The notes below the pieces were generated by a model. The model saw only the letters and a program-made list of their open reading frames with translations. It was not told the DNA's origin and searched no databases. Position numbers and translations under genes: made by a program. From CAZGOM01 sp964542875 (GTDB lineage: Bacteria > Planctomycetota > Phycisphaerae > Phycisphaerales > Phycisphaeraceae): a stretch of 64,000 nt of DNA. The DNA is taken from contig CAZIWA010000002.1 of the NCBI GenBank assembly GCA_964542875.1, positions 41,851 to 105,850 on the forward strand, written 5' to 3'. Positions 24,788 through 31,918 of the stretch are shown piece by piece (positions within the stretch are counted from its first letter, which is position 1; each line of letters opens with the position of its first letter).

Positions 24788-25936
24788 TTAAGGCTTTTCA
24801 AAGGCCATGGCGATGCCCATTCCGCCGCCGATGCAGAGTGAAGCCAGGGCGGTGGAGTAGTGGCCTGAGGCGATGTGGTGGGCGATATGCGTGGCCAGCC
24901 GTGCGCCGGATGCGCCGATGGGGTGGCCCAGGGCGATTGCGCCGCCTTGGGGGTTGACCTTGGCGGTATCCAGATTGAGGGATTGGATGCAGGCGAGGGA
25001 TTGCGCCGCAAAGGCTTCGTTGAGCTCTATGGTGTCGAAAGAGTTTGGGGCTTTGCCGAGTTTCTGGCTGAGCTTGTTGATGGCGTCGACGGGACCGGTG
25101 CCAAAGAGCTTGGGCTGGCAGCCTGAGAGCGCCCAACCGGAGATACGGCACATGGGGGCCCAGCCTTGGGTTTTGGCGTGAGCCTCGGTGGTGACCAGGA
25201 GGAGCGCTGCGCCGTCGTTAACGCCGGAAGCGTTGCCCGCGGTGACAGTGCCGGTGGGGCTGAAAGCGGGCTTGAGCGTGGCAAGCTTTTCAATGACGGT
25301 GTCAGGGCGGGGATGTTCATCCTGAGTGAGCTTGCCGACGGGGGTAATCTCGGCGGCGAAATGGCCTGCGGTTTGAGCGGCGCCGGCGCGGGATTGGCTT
25401 TGGACGGCGAAGGCGTCCTGGGCCTGGCGGGTGAGATTGAATTTGGCGGCGAGCGCTTCTGCGCCGGTGCCCATGTGCTGTTTATCAAAGGCATCGGTGA
25501 GGCCGTCGCGCAGAACGGTATCAACAAGGGCGCCATCGCCCATTTTGTAGCCGGAACGGGCTTTTTCGAGCACGTAGGGAGAGTTGGTCATGGATTCGGC
25601 GCCGCCTGCCAGGACTGCGGTGGCGTCGCCGATGGCGATGGATTGGCAAGCCAGGGCGATGGCGTGCAGGCCCGAGCCACACATGAGATTGACGGAGAGG
25701 GCTGTGGTGGTGATGGGGCAACCCACACCCAGAGCGATCTGGCGGGCGATGTTTTGACCAAGACCCGCGGAGAGCACATTGCCGATGATTGCGTGGTCGA
25801 CAAGGGCGGGGTCAATGCCGTCGAGCGCGGCCCTGCCCGCTGCGACGCCAAGGTCTGTGGCGCTGAAGGTGGCCAGGGAGCCAAGGAGCTTGCCAAACGG
25901 GGTGCGCCTGGCGCGGACGATGACGAATTGGGTCAT
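24788..25936 (-). CDS. Acetyl-CoA C-acyltransferase (thiolase)
   Basis: 382 residues, usual thiolase length. Catalyses thiolytic cleavage or condensation of acyl-CoA. Active-site blocks: NLMCGSGLHAI with nucleophile Cys86, ELNEAFAAQ, GGAIALGHPIGASGAR (catalytic His) and ASLCIGGGMGIAMA (second Cys). The N-terminal VRARRTPFGKLLGSL is typical. Biosynthetic versus degradative type cannot be decided. Downstream of a CoA-transferase gene on the same strand (26870-28405), with which it would make a short-chain acid pathway, but a two-gene toxin-antitoxin-like module lies between them. Confidence 0.93.
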   Translation of the reverse strand: MTQFVIVRARRTPFGKLLGSLATFSATDLGVAAGRAALDGIDPALVDHAIIGNVLSAGLGQNIARQIALGVGCPITTTALSVNLMCGSGLHAIALACQSIAIGDATAVLAGGAESMTNSPYVLEKARSGYKMGDGALVDTVLRDGLTDAFDKQHMGTGAEALAAKFNLTRQAQDAFAVQSQSRAGAAQTAGHFAAEITPVGKLTQDEHPRPDTVIEKLATLKPAFSPTGTVTAGNASGVNDGAALLLVTTEAHAKTQGWAPMCRISGWALSGCQPKLFGTGPVDAINKLSQKLGKAPNSFDTIELNEAFAAQSLACIQSLNLDTAKVNPQGGAIALGHPIGASGARLATHIAHHIASGHYSTALASLCIGGGMGIAMAFEKP

Positions 25937-25949
25937 GGGTTACTCGGGG

Positions 25950-26567
25950 TTATTCAGGGATAAGGCGGGATTGATCCACGCGGAAAACGCCCTTGATGCA
26001 GGCCGGATTGCGGACGCAGATCTGGATGTGGTTTTTCTCGTGGAAGCCCGCGTTTTCGTAAAGGGGTTTGCCTTCGACGAAGACGGCGCGGACGGTGTCG
26101 AAGGGAGGCAGTTCAGGTTTGCCTTTGCGGTCATCATGAATGATTTCGATAACTTCACAATCCAAATATCGGAAGATCAGGTCCGCACTATTGCGAAGCG
26201 GCTTATTGCGCGGTGGGGCAGAACCTGCGCTTGCATGCGCTTTGATGACGGACGCATGAGCTTTTGCAACGGTTTTCAGGAAAGCAGAATCAAGGAGATT
26301 GAGGCAATGTCCCAAGTCGATAACAGCGCCGATCACGGCAGGCTTTCGGATTTTGGGGCCGCCATTACGGGCGCCGACGGACATCATTTCCAAAGCGAAT
26401 TCAAATGCCCGAAGAGGGTTCTGTTCCCAGAAGTAAATGCCATGCCCCAGCCAGTCATAAGTATTCTGACTGGGTTTGAGTATTGATTCACCTGCGAGCA
26501 CTGATTGAGCGACATCATGGTCACAGCCGTGAAAACCAAGGATAAATGCCGGAAGCCTAGCAAACAT
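25950..26567 (-). CDS. Probable ADP-ribosyltransferase-fold toxin
   Basis: 205 residues, no signal peptide. The N-terminal part fits the PARP/DUF3990-like ADP-ribosyltransferase fold: FHGCD with H13 in the place of the H-G-T motif, then GHGIYFWEQNPLRAFEFA, matching the G-x-Y-F strand with Ala/Tyr helix that holds the second NAD contact. The third-motif position lies near the C-terminus in NHIQICVRNPACIKGVF, where the usual Glu appears to be Gln. It starts 12 bases after a 74-residue basic partner and probably shares its promoter. A toxin role is inference from fold and two-gene layout; no experimentally studied relative comes to mind. The protein begins MFARLPAFILGFHGCD, so the His motif is almost at the N-terminus. 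Confidence 0.55.
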   Translation of the reverse strand: MFARLPAFILGFHGCDHDVAQSVLAGESILKPSQNTYDWLGHGIYFWEQNPLRAFEFALEMMSVGARNGGPKIRKPAVIGAVIDLGHCLNLLDSAFLKTVAKAHASVIKAHASAGSAPPRNKPLRNSADLIFRYLDCEVIEIIHDDRKGKPELPPFDTVRAVFVEGKPLYENAGFHEKNHIQICVRNPACIKGVFRVDQSRLIPE

Positions 26568-26579
26568 GCGGGCCGATCC

Positions 26580-26804
26580 TTAGTGCTTCGCGGAGACTTT
26601 GATTTTTCTTGTGCCGGATTTTTGCCTGGGTTTGCCTGAAACCGTTTTAGAGGAAAGATCCTGAACAGAGCGAGAGCCGATGCGCTTCAATAATGCGATA
26701 GCTTCTGAGCGAGATTTAGAGACCCGCTCACCTAATTCAGTCAATGATTTGACTTGAATGGCAACGTCTTCTTCAGTGGTCAGTGGCTTATGAGCAATCT
26801 TCAT
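26580..26804 (-). CDS. Small basic protein, probable antitoxin partner
   Basis: 74 residues from the ATG at 26804 (MKIAHKPLTTEEDVAIQVKS). The frame stays open 26 codons upstream, but that segment would run through the promoter. The predicted N-terminal half is helical (VKSLTELGERVSKSRSEAIALLKR); the C-terminal third is Lys/Ser/Arg-rich and probably disordered (SGKPRQKSGTRKIKVSAKH). Not one of the common DNA-binding antitoxin families I recognise. Situated first in a pair with the ADP-ribosyltransferase-like protein, 12 bases apart. The -10 box ends ten bases before the ATG, so the message may be leaderless. Confidence 0.55.
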   Translation of the reverse strand: MKIAHKPLTTEEDVAIQVKSLTELGERVSKSRSEAIALLKRIGSRSVQDLSSKTVSGKPRQKSGTRKIKVSAKH

Positions 26805-26813
26805 ATAGGTTTG

Positions 26814-26834
26814 ATTATAACGGTGCCTGAGGCA
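26814..26834 (-). promoter_or_regulatory. Promoter of the toxin-antitoxin-like pair with a spacer palindrome
   Basis: On the minus strand TATAAT (26814-26819) lies only ten bases before the ATG at 26804, so transcription should begin at or next to the start codon. Just upstream of the -10 box, TGCCT-C-AGGCA (26824-26834) is a perfect palindrome in the spacer, a typical place for an autorepressor site. The -35 is weak. Confidence 0.5.
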
Positions 26835-26869
26835 AAGTCGCGCTTGGTTTTTTGATGCGCATGCTGGTT

Positions 26870-28405
26870 TCAGGCAAAGCATTCCGCGGGCATGAGCCTG
26901 GGGTTTTTGATGATGGGTTTAAAGCCCATTTGAGCGAGGATGTGCGTGTCGATATCGATACCCGGGGCAACTTCAATGAGTTCCAGCCCTTCGGGGGTGA
27001 GTTGGAAGACCGCGCGTTCGGTGATGTAGAGGACCTTCTGGCCCAAGGTGTGAGAGCGTTTGCCGGAGAAGCTGATTTGTTCGACCGCGGAAACAAACTT
27101 TTTGACCGGGCCTTCCTTAACAATGTTCAGCTTGCCGTTTTCGATGGAAACCTGGAGATCCCCCGCAGTGAAGGTGCCGCAGAAAGCAAGGGCGCGGGCG
27201 GATTGGGTGATGTTGACGAAACCGCCTACGCCGGGGATGCGGGAGCCGAACTTGGAGACGTTCACGTTGCCGTGGGCGTCGATCTGGGCAGCGCCAAGGG
27301 CGGAGAAGTCGAGGCCGCGGCCATCGTAGAAGTCGAACTGGGAGGGTTGGTCGATGATGGCCTGGGGGAAGCGTGAGGCGCCAAAGGAGAGGCCGCCCAT
27401 GGGCATGCCTCCGATGGGGCCGGACTCGATGGTGAGGGTGAAGTCATCAAGCCGGTTTCGTTCTGCGGCGATGCGTGCGATGCCTTCGGGCATGCCGATG
27501 CCGAGGTTGACGATGCCGCCTGTGGGGACTTCCTCAAGCGCACGGACGGCGATGATGCGCCGTTCGTCGCTGGGGAGCGGTGAGACGGGTTCACATTCGT
27601 GATCGATGGGGCGGGGTGAGACGAGATCGGCGTTGAAGTCGCAGGCGAAGGTCATCTGGTGCAGCGAAGGGTCGGCAACGACGATGTGGTCGACAAGGAT
27701 GCCGGGGACGCGGACTCGGTGGGGGTGGAAGGGGGTTTTAGAGATGGATTTAACCTGGGCGATGACGATGCCGCCTTGATTGTGTGCGGCCTGGGCAAGG
27801 GGAAGGATGTCGCCGATGAGGACTTCTTCTTCCATGCAGAGGTTGCCATTTTCATCCGCGGAGCTGGCGCGGATGAGGGCGATATGGATGGGGAAGGACT
27901 TGTACCAGAGGTAGGTTTCGCCGGCGAGGGAGATTTTCTCGACGATGCCGGGAGGGGAGATGGAATTGAGCCGTCCGCCTTGCAGGTCTGGATCAATCCA
28001 GGTGTCGAGACCGACTTTGGTGATGACGCCGGGGCGGCCGGCGGCGATTTCACGAAAGAGCTGGCACATGACGCCCTGGGGGAGGTTGTAGGCCTGGATT
28101 TTGTTTTCGTTGGCGAGCCTGCCCATTTTGGGCGCCAACGACCAATGCCCGCCGATGACGCATTTGATGAGGCCTTCGTGGGCGAGGTGATTGAGGCCTT
28201 TGTCTTTGCCGTCACCCTGGCCTGCGGCGTAGATGAGGGTGAGGTTTTGCGGGGAGCGGGTGTTGATGAAGCGCTGTTCAAGGGCGCTGGTGAGGGCTTC
28301 GGGATGGGTTGCGCCGACGAACCCGGAAGTGGCAATGGTGACGCCTGAGGGGATGAGGGCGACGGCTTGTTCAACCGTGAGAATTTTAGATTTACGAGTG
28401 GGCAT
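26870..28405 (-). CDS. Family I CoA-transferase (acetate/propionate or 3-oxoacid type)
   Basis: 511 residues, single chain with both halves fused as in propionate CoA-transferase and YdiF. It moves CoA between carboxylic acids through a glutamyl-CoA intermediate. The N-terminal half starts with VEQAVALIPSGVTIATSGFVG; the second half holds GGIVNLGIGMPEGIARIA and TLTIESGPIGG, with Glu327 as the expected catalytic residue. No signal peptide. The thiolase on the same strand suggests degradation or synthesis of short-chain acids, although the toxin-antitoxin-like module separates them. Specificity cannot be read from the sequence. Confidence 0.9.
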   Translation of the reverse strand: MPTRKSKILTVEQAVALIPSGVTIATSGFVGATHPEALTSALEQRFINTRSPQNLTLIYAAGQGDGKDKGLNHLAHEGLIKCVIGGHWSLAPKMGRLANENKIQAYNLPQGVMCQLFREIAAGRPGVITKVGLDTWIDPDLQGGRLNSISPPGIVEKISLAGETYLWYKSFPIHIALIRASSADENGNLCMEEEVLIGDILPLAQAAHNQGGIVIAQVKSISKTPFHPHRVRVPGILVDHIVVADPSLHQMTFACDFNADLVSPRPIDHECEPVSPLPSDERRIIAVRALEEVPTGGIVNLGIGMPEGIARIAAERNRLDDFTLTIESGPIGGMPMGGLSFGASRFPQAIIDQPSQFDFYDGRGLDFSALGAAQIDAHGNVNVSKFGSRIPGVGGFVNITQSARALAFCGTFTAGDLQVSIENGKLNIVKEGPVKKFVSAVEQISFSGKRSHTLGQKVLYITERAVFQLTPEGLELIEVAPGIDIDTHILAQMGFKPIIKNPRLMPAECFA

Positions 28406-28457
28406 AAAGGGAACCTGAGTTTGTGGTGGGGGAAGTTTACTAGACTGTCAGACAATC

Positions 28458-30722
28458 GTGAACACATTTAAAAATGAAATCGGATTCAAGGGAGACTCCC
28501 CAGGCGCGGGAGAGCCGTGGTATTGGCCGGGAGCGCTGTGTGCCCTGGTGATTACCGCGACGGTGGTGTTCCAGATGCTGGTGCCGGTGACCCCCGACCC
28601 GTATTGGAGCGGCGACCCCCGGGTGCAGGGCCTGAGCACGCAGATTACCGAGATCACACCTATCTGCGGGATCGTGATGAACATGGGGGTGATTCTGGTT
28701 GCGTTTGCCGGGCTGGTTGCGCACTGGATGAAAGGGGGAAAGCTCAGCGCGTGGGTGCTGTGGCCGGCAGCCCTGGGGGGCCTGGCAGCGCTCTACGTGG
28801 GCGGGCAGGAAGATGAAGCTGTGCGGTCGCTGGGGTGGGCGGCCGGCGCGTTTGGCGCGGCGGCGGTGTGGCACCTGGCCCAACGCGGCAAGGAACGCGC
28901 GCTGGTGGCAGGGGCGCTGGTGGGCGCGTGCCTGATGGTGGCGCTCAAAACCGGAATGTACGTGTTGGTGGACTTCCCCAGCGGGCAGACCTTTTTACGC
29001 GAACATATGGCGGAGATCTTTCAGGCCAGGGGATGGACGCCGGACTCGGCCCAGGCACAGGCCTATGTGCGCAGAGCGTCACAGATGGAGGCCACCGGCT
29101 CTTACGGGCTTTCAAACGTGTTTGGATCGATGATGGCGGCATTGGCATTTGTGGGAGCTGGGGTGGCTGCCGGCGTATGGAAGAAGGCCGGGGCCAGACG
29201 TGCCTGGCTGGTGGCGTTGGCTGCCTTGGGGGCGCTGGCATGCGTGGTGTTTTCGTTTTCCAAAGGATCCATGGTGGCGATGGCGGGGGTGGCGGGGTTT
29301 GCCGTCGTCGCGTGGTGCGTGGTGCGGTATTGGCCCCGGCGACCGGCGTGGGTGGTGCCCGCGGGGGCGGTATTGCTGCTGATTGCCGGTTTTGGCGTGG
29401 TGATTGTGCGCGGAGCCGTGGTGGGGCCGCCTCAGACGATCAAAGGTGAGCGAAGCTTGTTGTTTCGGTATCAGTATTGGGTGGGGGCCGGAAGGCTGGC
29501 GACGGAATTGCCTGCCGAGAAATGGGTGACGGGCGTATCGCAGGAAGGGTTCAGGTCTGCTTATCCGCGGGTGAAGGTGCCGATCAATCCTGAAGAGGTT
29601 GCAAGCACGCATAACTATTGGATCGATTACACGCTCATGCTGGGCGCGGGAGGCTTGGCGTGGTCGCTGCTGCTTACCGGGTGGGCGATACGCGGCGTGG
29701 CACGGGCGCAGCGGGTGCTAGGGGAAACCGAGGTTACGACCCCCGCGCCGGGTTTGGATCGGCGTGGGCTGAGGATCGGCGTGTTGCTGGCCGTTGGGGT
29801 GTTCGCGCCGGTGTATTGGTTCCAGCAGCCCATGTTGCTGCCGGAGAGCCTGCTGCTGCTTTTTGTGGGTCTGGGAGCCATGGCGGTGGTGGTGGGCGTG
29901 GTGACAACAAACGGGTGGTTGGATCGCAGGTTAATAGCATGCGGGCTTGCACTTGGAGGCCTGGTATTGCTGTTCCAGGGGCAGATCGAGATGACATTCA
30001 GCACTGCGGGCGCGGTGGCGCTGGGGTGGCTGGTGGTGGCGCTGGCGGGGAGCGATGACGCTGTCGATCGGGAGAAAACCCAAACCGATGCAGGGACATG
30101 GCTGGGCGCGCTGGCTGCGGTGGTCCTGGTGGCCGGGGCATGCACCTGGATGGCGGCCCGAGGGACGGCAATCATGGCGCAACAAAAGCTGCTGGAGCAG
30201 GCCGCCAAGCAGTTGCCCAAAGATTTTGGCAAGGGGATCGAAACCTTGGCCAAAGCTGTGGAGACGTATCCCAATGGCCCCAGACCGGCGCGAAATCTGA
30301 TCGACCTGGCCAGCGAGGCAGCGGCGTATGTCGGGTCAACCGGTGACAAGGCCGCAGCGGCGAGCTGGTTTGCATTTGCCGATAAGACACTGGGCATTTT
30401 GCCTGAAAGCGTGCGCAAAGGCCCGCAGGTGACCCGGTCGGAATCGCGCCTGCGGTTTACGCAGTTTCAGGTGACGCGCGATGCTGCCGCGCTGGCTGAG
30501 GCCAGGCGGCTGCTGGAGCGCGCCGTAGAAGGCTCGCCTTACGACCGGAACCTTCAGGAAGACATGGCCCGGTTGTGCGAAGCGCAGGGAGACAAGGCCG
30601 GCGCCAAAGCGGCCCTGGAGGCAAGCCTGAGGCTTTCAGAGATGGGTTACCTGGATGAAACGCGGGTGTACACGCCTGAGCAGCGCGCTCAGGTGGAAGC
30701 GAAGATCAAGAGCCTGGAATGA
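28458..30722 (+). CDS. O-antigen-ligase-like (Wzy_C) membrane protein with a C-terminal helical-repeat tail
   Basis: 754 residues, start GTG at 28458; the ribosome-binding site is weak. About ten to twelve membrane segments from residue 25 to 540. The Wzy_C/O-antigen-ligase core includes FSFSKGSMVAMAGVAGF, RSLLFRYQYWVGAGRLA and the periplasmic loop with STHNYWIDYTLMLGAGGL, where the conserved His-Asn lies. The final 180 residues are soluble paired helices (LLEQAAKQLPKDFGKGIETL, SPYDRNLQEDMARLCEAQGD), TPR-like. Members polymerise or ligate surface glycans in the outer face of the inner membrane. No other glycan-assembly gene is close. Confidence 0.8.
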   Translation: MNTFKNEIGFKGDSPGAGEPWYWPGALCALVITATVVFQMLVPVTPDPYWSGDPRVQGLSTQITEITPICGIVMNMGVILVAFAGLVAHWMKGGKLSAWVLWPAALGGLAALYVGGQEDEAVRSLGWAAGAFGAAAVWHLAQRGKERALVAGALVGACLMVALKTGMYVLVDFPSGQTFLREHMAEIFQARGWTPDSAQAQAYVRRASQMEATGSYGLSNVFGSMMAALAFVGAGVAAGVWKKAGARRAWLVALAALGALACVVFSFSKGSMVAMAGVAGFAVVAWCVVRYWPRRPAWVVPAGAVLLLIAGFGVVIVRGAVVGPPQTIKGERSLLFRYQYWVGAGRLATELPAEKWVTGVSQEGFRSAYPRVKVPINPEEVASTHNYWIDYTLMLGAGGLAWSLLLTGWAIRGVARAQRVLGETEVTTPAPGLDRRGLRIGVLLAVGVFAPVYWFQQPMLLPESLLLLFVGLGAMAVVVGVVTTNGWLDRRLIACGLALGGLVLLFQGQIEMTFSTAGAVALGWLVVALAGSDDAVDREKTQTDAGTWLGALAAVVLVAGACTWMAARGTAIMAQQKLLEQAAKQLPKDFGKGIETLAKAVETYPNGPRPARNLIDLASEAAAYVGSTGDKAAAASWFAFADKTLGILPESVRKGPQVTRSESRLRFTQFQVTRDAAALAEARRLLERAVEGSPYDRNLQEDMARLCEAQGDKAGAKAALEASLRLSEMGYLDETRVYTPEQRAQVEAKIKSLE

Positions 30723-30835
30723 GTCGAGTTACACACCCAGCACGCTTGAGCGATGAAGATTGTCAAGCCGAAAAAGGCCAAAGCGTGTAGAATATCCGGT
30801 GCGTTTTGACACAAGCCTTTGGAGCAGCGAACGAC

Positions 30836-31789
30836 ATGCGGATTCTTCTTGCCAACCCTCGCGGATTCTGTGCCGGCGTGAACATGGCCATTCAATGCGT
30901 GGACGAGGCTTTAAAGCTTGTAGGGACGCCGATTTACGTTTATCACGAGATCGTCCATAACCGGCACGTGGTGGAGAATTTCATTAAGAAGGGCGTGGTG
31001 TTCGTCGACTCAATCGATGAAGTGCCGGCCAACTCGACGGTGGTGTTCAGCGCGCATGGGGTGAGCCCCGAAGTGCGCGCCGCGGCCAAGGGACGTGGGT
31101 GCACGATGATCGATGCGACCTGCCCGCTGGTGACGAAAGTACATATGGAAGCCATCCGGTACGCCAAGCAGGGCTACAAGATTCTGCTGGTGGGCCATGC
31201 GGGGCATGATGAAGTGGTTGGTACGGTGGGCGAGGCGCCCAATGCGATCACGATTGTGGAATCCCCCGAGGATGTGCAGGAACTGTCGTTCGATGGGTCT
31301 GAAAAGATGGTTTACCTGACCCAGACGACGCTGAGCATGGACGATGCGACGGTGATCATCAATGCGATCATCAAGCGCTATCCGAACATCAAGGCTCCGC
31401 CGTCGAGCGATATCTGCTACGCAACGACCAACCGGCAAACAGCGGTGCGCCACTTGGCCAAGGATGCAGACCTGGTGCTGGTGGTGGGGAGCAAGAACAG
31501 CTCCAACTCCGTGCGTTTGACGGAAATCTCCAAGAACGACGGGACCAACGCCTATCTGGTGGACGACGTGACCGAAATCAATCACGAATGGTTCAAAGGC
31601 GTGGACACTGTGCTGGTGACCGCTGGCGCATCGGCGCCGGAGCACCTTGTGAAGGAAATCCTTGACGATCTGACTGCCCGGTTCGGCGGGACGATCGAAG
31701 AAGAGCACGTCGTGGAAGAAGACATGCACTTTGAACTGCCGGTGAGCCTCCGGGTTCTGCGAAGCAAGGCCGCAGCAGGCAAGGCCTGA
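30836..31789 (+). CDS. ispH: 4-hydroxy-3-methylbut-2-enyl diphosphate reductase
   Basis: 317 residues from the ATG at 30836 (MRILLANPRGFCAGVNMAI). Final step of the MEP isoprenoid pathway, giving IPP and DMAPP. The three cysteines that hold the iron-sulfur cluster are present: Cys12 (GFCAGV), Cys96 (DATCPLV) and Cys194 (SDICYATTNRQ). The substrate-binding motifs VGHAGHDEVVGT, TQTTLS and GASAPEHLV are intact. Cytoplasmic, single gene with its own terminator at 31826. Confidence 0.96.
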   Translation: MRILLANPRGFCAGVNMAIQCVDEALKLVGTPIYVYHEIVHNRHVVENFIKKGVVFVDSIDEVPANSTVVFSAHGVSPEVRAAAKGRGCTMIDATCPLVTKVHMEAIRYAKQGYKILLVGHAGHDEVVGTVGEAPNAITIVESPEDVQELSFDGSEKMVYLTQTTLSMDDATVIINAIIKRYPNIKAPPSSDICYATTNRQTAVRHLAKDADLVLVVGSKNSSNSVRLTEISKNDGTNAYLVDDVTEINHEWFKGVDTVLVTAGASAPEHLVKEILDDLTARFGGTIEEEHVVEEDMHFELPVSLRVLRSKAAAGKA

Positions 31790-31825
31790 GATCGGCTTCA
31801 CGACCTGAAAAATACCATTAGAGAG

Positions 31826-31860
31826 CAACCCCAGGGCGAATAGGTCTGGGGTTGTTTCTT
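31826..31860 (+). terminator. Rho-independent terminator of ispH
   Basis: Perfect 9-bp stem caaccccag / ctggggttg (31826-31854) with an 11-nt loop, followed by tttctt. It separates ispH from the convergent paralog array. Confidence 0.85.
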
Positions 31861-31918
31861 TGAGTTTAGGAGGTTGGGAGGCTTGTGGATGTACTGCGCG
31901 GTCGGATTGGATTGGTTT

